Notes under the pieces: generated by a model
Databases searched by the model: none
Told to the model about the DNA's origin: nothing
What the model saw: the letters and a program-made list of their open reading frames with translations, nothing else
Shown here: positions 51,476 through 60,497 of the stretch, in pieces
How the letters are laid out: every line of letters begins with the position of its first letter
Numbering within the stretch: the stretch's first letter is position 1
Assembly: GCA_030428705.1 (NCBI GenBank)
Contig: JAUIDI010000004.1
Span: forward strand, 124,001 to 188,000
Length of the DNA: 64,000 bases
Source: Bacteroidia bacterium
GTDB taxonomy: Bacteria; Bacteroidota; Bacteroidia; Flavobacteriales; Flavobacteriaceae
Direction: 5' to 3'
Position numbers and translations under genes: made by a program

Positions 51476-54400
51476 ATGTTGTCGAACATTATCAGTTTCA
51501 GTATTCGTAACAAGTTCGTTGTAATCTTGTTAACCGCTTTTATAGTAGGGTTTGGAATTTATTCGCTGACCCAGATTTCCATTGGGGCTGTACCCGATGT
51601 AACGAACAATCAAGTACAGGTCATTACGACCTCTCGAAATCTTTCCACACAAGATATCGAGCAGTTCATCACCTACCCCGTGGAACTTGAGATGGCCAAT
51701 TTGCCCGGAGTACGGGAAATCAGGTCTATTTCCAAATTCGGACTCTCGGTGGTTACCGTTGTTTTTGATGACGAATTGGGCACCTATCTGCCGCGGCAAT
51801 TGCTTGCAGAAAAAATCAAGTCAGCTTCGGAAAGAATTCCCGAAGGCTTTGGAACCCCCGAAATGGGACCCATCACTACCGGCCTCGGGGAAATCTATCA
51901 ATATACCCTTGATGTAAAACCGGGCTATGAAGACCGTTATGACGCTATGGAACTCCGTACGATCCAAGATTGGATCGTGAAAAGACAGTTATCCGGTATT
52001 CCAGGCGTGGTCGAGGTAAATACTTGGGGCGGATTTTTAAAGCAATACGAGGTTGCCATAAAGACCGAAAAATTAAATGCCATGGACATAACCGCACAGG
52101 AAGTGTTTACGGCTCTGGAAAAAAACAACAACATTGCTGGGGGTGGTTATATCGAAAAGGTAAACCAAGCGTATTTCATCAGGGGGGACGGATTGGTCGA
52201 AAACCTTGAAGACATCAAAAATATTGTCGTGACCACCAAAGAAGGTATTCCCGTTTATATCAAAGATGTTGCAGAAGTAGGTTACGGCAGCGCTACGCGA
52301 TTCGGTGCCATTACCGGAAATGGAGAAGGTGAAAAGGTACTCGGCCAGGTCATGATGCTTAAAAATGCCAACTCAAAAAAGGTCATTGATGCGGTAAACG
52401 AGCGGGTGGCCGTCATTTCTAAAACATTACCCGAAGGTGTTTTTATCAATGCCTTTTTAGACCGAAGCGAACTTATCGCAAAAACGACCCTAACGGTTGC
52501 CGAAAACCTAATTTTAGGGTGTCTCATTGTAATTTTTGTGGTAGTGCTACTTTTGGGAAATCTCCGATCGGGGTTGGTGGTCGCATCGGTAATCCCATTA
52601 TGTTTACTATTCGCATTATCCCTCATGTATATTTTCGGGGTCGACGCCAACCTGATGAGTCTGGGCGCTATCGATTTTGGTATCATCATCGACGGGGCGG
52701 TTATTATTGTCGAGTTCATTGCTTTTCAGATTACATCAAAAAGTGAAAAACTATCGAAATTATCTGCAGGCGAACTGCAGGCAACAAAAGATTCGATTAC
52801 CATCGATAGTGCTTCAAAAATGATGAATTCGGCCATTTTTGGCCAGTTAATCATCCTGATCGTCTTTATTCCTATTCTTTCCTTAAGCGGTGTCGAAGGC
52901 AAAATGTTCAAACCGATGGCATTGACATTCAGTTTTGCGCTGATCGGGGCAATGGTCTTCTGTTTCACCTATGTTCCTGTTGTGGCCTCGTTATTCCTTA
53001 AACCAAAAAGAACCTCGGGAAAAAACATTTCCGTCCGTTTAATGGATTGGCTCAACGCCCGTTACGCCCCGATAATCGGTTGGGCCATGCGAAGCAAGAG
53101 ATTGGTACTTACGGCGGCCACGTTACTACTGATTTTGACTGTTTTTCTTTTTTCGAGGATGGGAGGTGAATTTGTTCCGACCTTGGATGAAGGGGATTTT
53201 GTAATACAACCGGTATTAAAAACTGGCACTTCCTTGGAAAAGACCATTGAAACCACGACCCGGATCGAAAAAATCTTGTTGGATCAATTTCCCGAAGTCA
53301 AACAGGTGGTAACACGAATCGGCGCGGCCGAAGTACCGACCGACCCCATGTCAATGGAAGAAAGCGATGTCATCATTGTTTTGAAACCGAAACGCGAGTG
53401 GGTCTCGGCAAAGAGCAAAGATGAACTCGCCAATAAATTCAAGGAAGCTTTGGCCATTATCCCCAATATGGAGGTCGAATTTACACAGCCAATTGAAATG
53501 CGCTTCAATGAACTGATTACCGGGGTGCGGGCCGACATTGCCATCAAGATTTTCGGGGAAGACCTTGGCATTTTAAGTAAAAAGGGAAATGAGATCAAAG
53601 AACTTATCAAAGATGTAAAAGGCGCGGCCGACATCTCCGTAGAGAAAATCGTGGGCCTTCCGCAGATGAACGTGAAATACGATCGGGCCAAAATCGCCCG
53701 TTACGGACTCAATGTGCAAGAACTGAACCAAATGGTCTCCATGGGATTTGCAGGACGTACGGTAGGCAACGTTTTTGAAGGTGAAAAAAGATTCGATATG
53801 GTCGTACGCCTAGATCAAGAACATCGCAAGGATATCGAAAACCTAAGGAATCTGTACGTGGACGTACCATCAGGAGGAAAAATACTCCTTAGCGAACTTG
53901 CCGATATCAGTTATCAAAAAGGAGCGGCCAAAATTTCACGTGACGACACCAAACGAAGAATCGTAGTGGGTATCAATGTACGTGACCGCGACCTGCAATC
54001 GGTCGTTGACGATATACAACAATTGGTAAACGAAAATATACAACTTCCCGTGGGCTACACGATTACTTATGGCGGACAGTTCGAAAACCTGCAAAGTGCA
54101 AAGTCGCGTTTGTTGACCGCTGTACCCATTGCCCTGCTGCTCATCTTTATTCTACTTTATTTTGCCTTTAATTCCGTTACCGAAGCATTGCTTATCTATT
54201 CGGCCATTCCGTTGGCCGCCGTGGGCGGGGTATTGTTGCTTTGGATCCGAAATATGCCCTTTAGTATTTCCGCCGGGGTCGGTTTTATCGCCCTATTTGG
54301 TATCGCCGTACTGAACGGTATCGTACTCATCGAACATTTTAAAGAACTCGAAAAAAAGCATTTCGACGATATGGAAGCCTTGATCAAACAAGGAGCGCAA

Positions 54401-55813
54401 GATCGCCTGCGTGCCGTGCTGTTGACAGCGTCGGCAGCGGCTTTGGGTTTCTTGCCAATGGCGATTTCAACGAGTGCCGGCGCCGAAGTACAACGCCCTT
54501 TGGCGACTGTGGTCATCGGCGGGTTGATTACCGCAACGTTCTTGACCCTAGTTGTACTTCCCGTTTTGTACGCCCTGTTCAAAAGGCAAAAAAATTACAG
54601 TTTTAAGCTAAAGCCCTTAAAAAATATGGGGATGTTTATGATATTGGCTGCATTTGTCCTACCCATGGCAAGCATGGCCCAGGAAAAAGCGTTGGGCCTA
54701 GAAGAGCTTATCGATCTCGCCGTAGAGAACAATGCGGGATTGAAAGCCGAAAGCCTGAACTCAGAGCATGCGAATGCGTTGATCGGAAGCGCCTTCGATT
54801 TCGATAAGACCGCGCTATACTATCACTATGACCAGAACAATCTCTCGGTCGGCAATCTACCGTTGAACGTTTTGGGCGTTCAGCAAGACTTTTTGTTTCC
54901 TACGGTTTACTTCGCCCGTAAAAAAGTAAACAAGGCCAATCATGCCATGGCATCGAGCAGTTTCAAAATAATGGAAAAAGCATTGAAGCGGCAAGTTACC
55001 TCGGCCTACTATCAGTATCGATACGCTATCGAGAAGGAAAATAGCTATCGGCATTTGGATAGTCTCTACCAAAATTTTGCGTTAATGGCCAAACGTCGCT
55101 TTGAGTTGGGGGAAACCAATTACTTGGAAAAAATAATCGCTTCCTCAAAACAACGACAACTTCAAATCGCCTTGGAACAGGCACGGCAAGATGTCGCCGT
55201 AGCATACAACAATCTGGTGGCCAAAATTCAAATACCGGATGGTATAAATATTGTAAACGCTCCAATGGACAAAATACGGTTAAATACCATAAATATTGAG
55301 GAAACCGTAGAAATGATCTATTCGAAAAATACCATAGACCTTGCCCGTGCCAAACGACAACAGGAAACCCAAAAATTGTTGCCCGATATCAGCCTTAATT
55401 ACTTCCAAGGGACGAATAGCGCGGTCAATGGAAGTTTGTACGGCTATCAGGCCGGACTGAAAATTCCTTTGTTTTTCGGGGGAAATGCTTCCAGGATCAA
55501 GGCTTCAAGAATCGAGGAAGAAATGGCAACAGCGCGATCCGAAGAATACGAAGTGCAACTCAAGGCGCGTTACGCAGAACTTCAAGGGCAATATCAAAAT
55601 TATACCAATGCCCTTGATTATTATGAAACCGAGGGCAATGAACTATCGGACGAGATTCTAAAAACCGCCAACGGAAGCTTTAAAAATGGCGAAATCGACT
55701 TCTTTCAATATATACAAAGCATCGAAAATGCCTATGAAATAAGGCTCGATTGGCTTGACAACCTAAATCGATATAACCAAACGGTTATTGAACTCAATTA
55801 TTTAAGTCTGTAA
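51476..55813 (+). CDS. CzcA-type heavy-metal RND pump fused to a TolC-like outer-membrane channel
   Basis: 1445 residues. Residues 1 to about 1040 are a full HME-RND transporter. Its transmembrane relay reads DFGIIIDGAVIIVE with Asp400, Asp406 and Glu413, which is the CzcA pattern for Zn/Co/Cd rather than CusA's for Cu/Ag. From about 1051 a signal-like helix (MFMILAAFVLPMASMAQ) leads into a TolC-type efflux domain of about 380 residues (LGLEELIDLAVENNAGLKAE start). The fusion would join inner-membrane pump and outer channel in one chain. Adaptor gene follows 160 bases later. Confidence 0.88.
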   Translation: MLSNIISFSIRNKFVVILLTAFIVGFGIYSLTQISIGAVPDVTNNQVQVITTSRNLSTQDIEQFITYPVELEMANLPGVREIRSISKFGLSVVTVVFDDELGTYLPRQLLAEKIKSASERIPEGFGTPEMGPITTGLGEIYQYTLDVKPGYEDRYDAMELRTIQDWIVKRQLSGIPGVVEVNTWGGFLKQYEVAIKTEKLNAMDITAQEVFTALEKNNNIAGGGYIEKVNQAYFIRGDGLVENLEDIKNIVVTTKEGIPVYIKDVAEVGYGSATRFGAITGNGEGEKVLGQVMMLKNANSKKVIDAVNERVAVISKTLPEGVFINAFLDRSELIAKTTLTVAENLILGCLIVIFVVVLLLGNLRSGLVVASVIPLCLLFALSLMYIFGVDANLMSLGAIDFGIIIDGAVIIVEFIAFQITSKSEKLSKLSAGELQATKDSITIDSASKMMNSAIFGQLIILIVFIPILSLSGVEGKMFKPMALTFSFALIGAMVFCFTYVPVVASLFLKPKRTSGKNISVRLMDWLNARYAPIIGWAMRSKRLVLTAATLLLILTVFLFSRMGGEFVPTLDEGDFVIQPVLKTGTSLEKTIETTTRIEKILLDQFPEVKQVVTRIGAAEVPTDPMSMEESDVIIVLKPKREWVSAKSKDELANKFKEALAIIPNMEVEFTQPIEMRFNELITGVRADIAIKIFGEDLGILSKKGNEIKELIKDVKGAADISVEKIVGLPQMNVKYDRAKIARYGLNVQELNQMVSMGFAGRTVGNVFEGEKRFDMVVRLDQEHRKDIENLRNLYVDVPSGGKILLSELADISYQKGAAKISRDDTKRRIVVGINVRDRDLQSVVDDIQQLVNENIQLPVGYTITYGGQFENLQSAKSRLLTAVPIALLLIFILLYFAFNSVTEALLIYSAIPLAAVGGVLLLWIRNMPFSISAGVGFIALFGIAVLNGIVLIEHFKELEKKHFDDMEALIKQGAQDRLRAVLLTASAAALGFLPMAISTSAGAEVQRPLATVVIGGLITATFLTLVVLPVLYALFKRQKNYSFKLKPLKNMGMFMILAAFVLPMASMAQEKALGLEELIDLAVENNAGLKAESLNSEHANALIGSAFDFDKTALYYHYDQNNLSVGNLPLNVLGVQQDFLFPTVYFARKKVNKANHAMASSSFKIMEKALKRQVTSAYYQYRYAIEKENSYRHLDSLYQNFALMAKRRFELGETNYLEKIIASSKQRQLQIALEQARQDVAVAYNNLVAKIQIPDGINIVNAPMDKIRLNTINIEETVEMIYSKNTIDLARAKRQQETQKLLPDISLNYFQGTNSAVNGSLYGYQAGLKIPLFFGGNASRIKASRIEEEMATARSEEYEVQLKARYAELQGQYQNYTNALDYYETEGNELSDEILKTANGSFKNGEIDFFQYIQSIENAYEIRLDWLDNLNRYNQTVIELNYLSL

Positions 55814-55889
55814 AATGAATTATCATGAAACGAATATTAAAAATTTTAAAAATTTCTTCACAAAAGGAGATGTTTAAAATTTTTAATGC

Positions 55890-55926
55890 GAGAACGGAGC
55901 GCAGCGAAGTGGTTGCACACGTTCTC
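55890..55926. repeat. Short palindromic intergenic repeat
   Basis: GAGAACG/CGTTCTC arms (55890-55896 and 55920-55926) enclose GGAGCGCAGCGAAG, a word seen in dispersed repeats of Flavobacteriia. It lies between the pump and its adaptor. A 50-residue frame (55825-55977) across it is judged spurious. Confidence 0.5.
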
Positions 55927-55973
55927 AATTTTTTAATTATCGTAAAATCACTTAATTATAAAAATTTAAACGT

Positions 55974-57119
55974 GTGAAAAAGTATAACAACATATCCATT
56001 GCCCTTTTATTGGCAATACTGCTTATGAGTTGCGGTGAGGCTGAAAAGAAGAATGCCGAAATACTATCTGAAAATACAGCAGAATCATTCGATGGTATTC
56101 AATTGACCCGGGAACAATTTGAACAAAACGGCATGGCCCTGGGTACTTTGGAGGAAAAATCGTTTCCGGTAAGTATCCAAACGAACGGTATGATCGATGT
56201 ACCCCCTGAAAATAAGGCGGTGGTCAGTGCCAAAATGGGCGGCTATATCAACAAAACACCCTTACTTATCGGTGACGTTGTAAAAAAAGGACAGGTTTTG
56301 GTTACGATCGAAAATCCTGAATTCGTTATGTTGCAACAAGAATACATGGAGGTAAAACAGCAAATGGCCTATCTACGATCGGAATACGATCGCCAAAAAA
56401 CCTTAATGGACGAAAACATTACTTCACAAAAAAGTTTTTTGAAATCAGAAAGTGATTATAATACTGCCAACGCCAAATACAACGGATTGCGAAAACAACT
56501 GACCATGCTCAATATTTCTCCCTCGGAAGCAGAAAAAGGGAACATCACCTCGATCGCTACGATCTATGCGCCCATTAGTGGTAGCATCACCAAAGTGAAC
56601 GTGACCAAAGGCACCTATGTCTCACCTGCTACGCCAATATTGGAAATCATCGATAACAGTCACATTCACCTAGAGCTATCGGTCTTTGAAAAAGATATCA
56701 TGAAAGTCAAAAAAGGGCAGGATATCCGGTTCAGAATCCCCGAAGCCTCAACAGATACCTTTGAAGCCGAAGTACACTTGATCGGCACTTCCATCGAAGA
56801 AAACCGAACTATTAAAGTACACGGACATCTCAAGAACGAATCGGAAAACAACTTTTTGACCGGTATGTTCGTCGAGGCCGAAATAGCAGTGGACAATATT
56901 ACCGCAATGGCCCTTCCTTCCGAGGCCATAGTGACAGTGGATAATATCAACTATGCGCTCGTTCTGGACAAGGAAGAAAACAACATGCTCTATTTTAAAC
57001 AAATTGAAGTGGAACTTGGTAATAATTTCGGGAATTTCAGCGTTATCGAGAATATACGACAGGGGTCAGATCAAACTAAATTTTTAACCAAGGGAGCTTT
57101 TGATTTGCTCGGGGAATAG
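55974..57119 (+). CDS. RND efflux periplasmic adaptor (membrane-fusion lipoprotein)
   Basis: 381 residues from a GTG start at 55974. The lipobox is LLMSC (Cys16). The order is barrel-sandwich (AKMGGYINKTPLLIGDVVKKGQVLV), a helical hairpin (about 100-165), return of the lipoyl half (TIYAPISGSITKVNVTKGTYV), then beta-barrel and membrane-proximal domains. It links the upstream CzcA-TolC fusion parts across the periplasm. Confidence 0.88.
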   Translation: MKKYNNISIALLLAILLMSCGEAEKKNAEILSENTAESFDGIQLTREQFEQNGMALGTLEEKSFPVSIQTNGMIDVPPENKAVVSAKMGGYINKTPLLIGDVVKKGQVLVTIENPEFVMLQQEYMEVKQQMAYLRSEYDRQKTLMDENITSQKSFLKSESDYNTANAKYNGLRKQLTMLNISPSEAEKGNITSIATIYAPISGSITKVNVTKGTYVSPATPILEIIDNSHIHLELSVFEKDIMKVKKGQDIRFRIPEASTDTFEAEVHLIGTSIEENRTIKVHGHLKNESENNFLTGMFVEAEIAVDNITAMALPSEAIVTVDNINYALVLDKEENNMLYFKQIEVELGNNFGNFSVIENIRQGSDQTKFLTKGAFDLLGE

Positions 57120-57173
57120 TTCTTGTAATAAACGGATTATGCAATGGATCATGAAAACAATTTCAATGTCAGG

Positions 57174-57236
57174 TCGAGCGCAGTCGAGACCTCGTTTTAT
57201 ATTCGTTAATTGTAATAACTTCTCGACTGCGCTCGA
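57174..57236. repeat. Flavobacterial palindromic repeat with 16-base perfect arms
   Basis: TCGAGCGCAGTCGAGA (57174-57189) and its inverse at 57221-57236 flank 31 bases. The word GAGCGCAGTCGA is typical of dispersed repeats in this group. It lies in the 224-base gap before the thioredoxin-like gene. Confidence 0.75.
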
Positions 57237-57343
57237 GGTAACAGTACAATATAATTGAATACGGATATTCAAGCCATAAATCCTTTTGAAAGTAAATGGC
57301 ACTATTCTTGACCAAAACATGCCTATTGAAACGGAAACGAAAT

Positions 57344-57787
57344 ATGACAACTAAGTTTTTGACCTTTCTTTTATTTGCCATTTGCGCAATAAATATGGGC
57401 AATGCCCAAGATTGGCAGACCGATTTCAATTCGGCAAAAACCTTGGCAAAAAAAGAAAACAAAACCTTGATCCTTGTTTTTCAAGGTTCCGATTGGTGTG
57501 CGCCTTGCATAAAACTGGATCGCGAGGTATGGGGTACGGATACTTTTAAAAAATATGCCAAAGACCATTTTGTGATGGTGCAGGCAGATTTTCCAAGAAA
57601 AAAAGCAAATGTCTTGCCCGAAGCCCAAAAAGCGGCCAATGCCAAACTGGCCGAAAAGTATAACCAAAGAGGAGTGTTCCCTTTTGTGGTCGTCATGGAC
57701 CATGAGGGAAATGTTTTAGGTGAAACCAGCTATAAAAAAACCACCCCTGAAAAATATATAGCGCTTTTGAATTCATTTACCGATTGA
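57344..57787 (+). CDS. Exported thioredoxin-like protein
   Basis: 147 residues from the ATG at 57344; the frame is open 16 codons further up. Sec signal ends MGNAQ. Thioredoxin-fold active site SDWCAPCIKLDRE with a redox C-x2-C, and the cis-Pro region GVFPFVVVMD. It probably works in periplasmic thiol chemistry. Its stop is one base before the ApbE start, so the two are coupled. Confidence 0.85.
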   Translation: MTTKFLTFLLFAICAINMGNAQDWQTDFNSAKTLAKKENKTLILVFQGSDWCAPCIKLDREVWGTDTFKKYAKDHFVMVQADFPRKKANVLPEAQKAANAKLAEKYNQRGVFPFVVVMDHEGNVLGETSYKKTTPEKYIALLNSFTD

Positions 57788-57788
57788 T

Positions 57789-58769
57789 TTGAAATACTTC
57801 GTCTGTTCGCTCTTTTTACTTGCTTGGGCACATTGCAGCCCACAAGAATCCTTTAAACGGGTGTTCAAGGCTATGGGCAGTCGGTTCGAGATTACCGTGA
57901 CCGCGAAAAATGCCGAAATCGGCAATTCATATATTGATACGACAGTATCTGAAATCCGTCGCATAGAAAAACTTATCTCTTCATGGGATTCCGATTCACA
58001 AACTTCAAAGATTAACAGAAACGCCGGGAAACGTCCCGTTAAAGTCGCCCCTGAACTTTTCGATTTGATCGAACGGGCCAATGGCATTTCAAGACTGACC
58101 GATGGCGCCTTTGATATTACTTACGCCTCAATGGACCAGATTTGGAAATTCGACGAATCGATGACCAAAATGCCCAGTGAAAATGATATCAAGGCTTCCG
58201 TAGCTCGGGTGGGCTATGAAAATATCGAACTTGACAAGGCCAATGGTACCGTTTTCTTAAAATTTGTGGGGATGAAAATTGGTTTCGGTGCCATCGGAAA
58301 AGGGTATGCGGCAGATCGGGCCAAGGCCCTATTGATGAAAAAAGGAGTAGCTTCCGGTATTATAAATGCCTCCGGGGATATGAATACATGGGGAAAGCAA
58401 CCCAATGGGGAAGCCTGGCAAGTAGCCATTACCAACCCCATGAACAAACAGGAAGCTTTTGCGTTGCTCCCAATTTCTGAGGGAGCCGTGGTGACTTCGG
58501 GCAATTATGAGAAGTTCGTCACGTTCAATGGAAAAAGGTATTCCCATATTATAGACCCGAGAACGGGATATCCCTCAAGTGGAATTTCGAGCGTCACGGT
58601 CTTCGCCCCCAAGGCCGAGTTGGCCGATGCGCTGGCCACTTCGATTTTCGTCATGGGAAAGGAAATAGGTCTGGACAGGATTAATCAGATGCCAAAAATC
58701 GAATGTGTAATCATCGATGACAAAGGCAACATTTTTACATCCAAAAACATTAAAATTGCGAAACCATGA
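57789..58769 (+). CDS. apbE: FAD:protein FMN transferase
   Basis: 326 residues from a TTG at 57789. Lipobox-like LAWAHC near residue 16. ApbE features are MGSRFEITV, TDGAFDITYASM, FGAIGKGYAADRAK, NASGDMNTWG and IIDPRTGYPSSG. It attaches FMN covalently to Thr/Ser in exported redox proteins. It lies between a thioredoxin-like gene and DUF4266, which overlaps its end by four bases. Confidence 0.92.
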   Translation: MKYFVCSLFLLAWAHCSPQESFKRVFKAMGSRFEITVTAKNAEIGNSYIDTTVSEIRRIEKLISSWDSDSQTSKINRNAGKRPVKVAPELFDLIERANGISRLTDGAFDITYASMDQIWKFDESMTKMPSENDIKASVARVGYENIELDKANGTVFLKFVGMKIGFGAIGKGYAADRAKALLMKKGVASGIINASGDMNTWGKQPNGEAWQVAITNPMNKQEAFALLPISEGAVVTSGNYEKFVTFNGKRYSHIIDPRTGYPSSGISSVTVFAPKAELADALATSIFVMGKEIGLDRINQMPKIECVIIDDKGNIFTSKNIKIAKP

Positions 58770-58978
58770 TGAAACGGATTTTTATCGCTTTTGTAGCCAC
58801 ATGTTCCCTTGGAAGCTGTGTCGTGGTCAAGGAATATGAAAAAGTAAACCTCAATGACCCTGATATGACCCTTTCCGAGAAATTGTGTGACCGCAACGTA
58901 ACCATCGCGCACTCGTACCGCGAAGCCGCCGTAGGTGCCAATGGAGGAAAAACCGGAGGTGGCTGTGGCTGTAATTGA
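58766..58978 (+). CDS. DUF4266 small lipoprotein
   Basis: 70 residues with a lipobox SLGSC (Cys18) and conserved EKVNLNDPDMTLSEKLCDRNV; the C-terminus GGGCGCN carries a Cys pair. The family commonly sits with ApbE and DUF3570. Its four-base overlap with apbE supports shared translation. Its role is unknown; metal or thiol chemistry is possible. Confidence 0.8.
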   Translation: MMKRIFIAFVATCSLGSCVVVKEYEKVNLNDPDMTLSEKLCDRNVTIAHSYREAAVGANGGKTGGGCGCN

Positions 58979-59039
58979 AACGAATATTGAATGTTTACAA
59001 TTGTACCCGTTTAATCTAAAAGTTGAAAAGATAACGTTT

Positions 59040-59099
59040 TTGTCACCTTGAGCTTGTCGAAAGGCGGACAAAAACATCTCTACAAGCACGATGTGACAA
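59040..59099. repeat. Flavobacterial GTCACCTTGAGC-type palindromic repeat
   Basis: Outer arms TTGTCAC/GTGACAA (59040-59046 and 59093-59099) and inner arms GCTTGT/ACAAGC (59052-59057 and 59083-59088) build a nested hairpin. The word GTCACCTTGAGC is a frequent dispersed repeat in this group. It lies between DUF4266 and DUF3570. Confidence 0.7.
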
Positions 59100-59152
59100 T
59101 GATTTTATTGAAACCGGAACAATTGCATGGAATCATAAAGAACATTATACGA

Positions 59153-60469
59153 ATGAAATTAACAAGAACACTGTTTTGCACATCGTTCCTTTGGGTAGCG
59201 TTAATGGGTTTTTCCCAGTCGGATCGAGATAGTTCTGAACAGACCTATAAAAAGCGCGTGCTAGAAACCGCCGAGATCGATTTTCTGTCAAGTTATTATA
59301 CCCAAAATGGCGACAATGCCGCCGTAAGTGGTGGAGTGGGCAACGAAGAGCTGACCGACCTCGTTGGTGCCGTTGTACTTTCCATTCCCTTGAACGAAGA
59401 CGATGTCTTGGCCATCGATGCCAGTATTTCCGCTTATACTTCGGCTTCGTCGAGCAATGTAGATCCGTTCGACGACCGCAATCAGGCCGACCCTTTTGTG
59501 GCAAGTTCCGGGGCGTCGCAGTCGGATACTTGGGTCAACTTTACCGGTAGTTATACCCATAGTTCAGATGACAGAAATAATATCCTGTCCGCAAAACTTT
59601 CGGTATCCTCTGAATACGATTATTTCTCTGTGGGCTTTGGAGGGAGTTATGCCAAACTCTTCAATGAAAAGAATACTGAACTGAGCATCAACGCCAACAT
59701 ATATCTCGATAAATGGAATGCCATTTATCCCATTGAACTACGTCCTTTTGGCAACAATGGTATCGGATTTTTTCGTCCCGATGAGATTACCGGAAATGTA
59801 AATTACAATCCCAACTTTAGCGAGTTCGACGACGAAAACCGTAAATCATATTCGCTTGGCCTGGGGTTTTCACAGATTCTGCACAAAAATGTTCAAGGCT
59901 CGTTATCCCTTGATTTCGTTAACCAGACCGGACTGCTCTCCACTCCCTTTCAACGTGTCTATTTTAATGATGTAGCCGACTCGTTCATTGAAAATTTTCA
60001 TTTGGCCGATGACATCGAACGATTGCCCGACTCAAGGTTTAAGATTGCCTTGGGCGGTCGACTCAATTGGTTTTTGAACGAAACCATAGCATTGAGAAGC
60101 TATTACCGCTATTACTTTGATGACTGGGGCGTTAGGTCTCACACAGCCAGTCTCGAAGTGCCCATAAAATTGTCGGATCAATTTACGGTTTACCCTAACT
60201 ATCGGTTTTACAATCAATCGGCGGCCGATTATTTCTCACCTTATGAAACGCACCTGTCAACGGATGCGTTCTATACTTCAGACTTTGACCTATCAAAATA
60301 TACGGCAAACCAATTCGGTTTGGGGGTTGCGTATACCGATATATTTACAAAGTTCCATATTTCGAAGTTCGGTCTAAAAAGTATCGATTTAAAGCTTTAT
60401 CGCTATGATCGTGACACCACTTTTGGTTCCTTTATCACAACCTTGGGCATAAAGTTCGTTATGGACTAG
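59153..60469 (+). CDS. DUF3570 outer-membrane beta-barrel-like protein
   Basis: 438 residues from the ATG at 59153; the frame is open 35 codons further up through a repeat. Sec signal ends MGFSQ. DUF3570 layout: an N-terminal segment with SSGAS (Ser118-Ser122), then many amphipathic beta strands to a final aromatic-containing strand. SSGAS resembles an ApbE flavinylation motif, and apbE is two genes upstream. The family may supply a flavin-bearing surface protein, though this is inference. Confidence 0.8.
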   Translation: MKLTRTLFCTSFLWVALMGFSQSDRDSSEQTYKKRVLETAEIDFLSSYYTQNGDNAAVSGGVGNEELTDLVGAVVLSIPLNEDDVLAIDASISAYTSASSSNVDPFDDRNQADPFVASSGASQSDTWVNFTGSYTHSSDDRNNILSAKLSVSSEYDYFSVGFGGSYAKLFNEKNTELSINANIYLDKWNAIYPIELRPFGNNGIGFFRPDEITGNVNYNPNFSEFDDENRKSYSLGLGFSQILHKNVQGSLSLDFVNQTGLLSTPFQRVYFNDVADSFIENFHLADDIERLPDSRFKIALGGRLNWFLNETIALRSYYRYYFDDWGVRSHTASLEVPIKLSDQFTVYPNYRFYNQSAADYFSPYETHLSTDAFYTSDFDLSKYTANQFGLGVAYTDIFTKFHISKFGLKSIDLKLYRYDRDTTFGSFITTLGIKFVMD

Positions 60470-60497
60470 ATCTTTCGTTTTTGTTTTAAATCGGATT

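Noticed and set aside
51476-55813. Reading the pump as a CusA-type Cu/Ag exporter
   Set aside because: The transmembrane relay has the Asp-Asp-Glu pattern of CzcA rather than that of CusA.
55825-55977. A 50-residue frame between the RND pump and its adaptor
   Set aside because: It reads through a palindromic repeat and AT-rich sequence, has no family resemblance and overlaps the adaptor start. It is probably not a gene.
58685-59089. Long minus-strand frames across 58.7-59.1 kb and 57.1-57.5 kb
   Set aside because: They run through known dispersed repeats and antisense to apbE, thioredoxin and adaptor genes. Their products look like translated repeat sequence.
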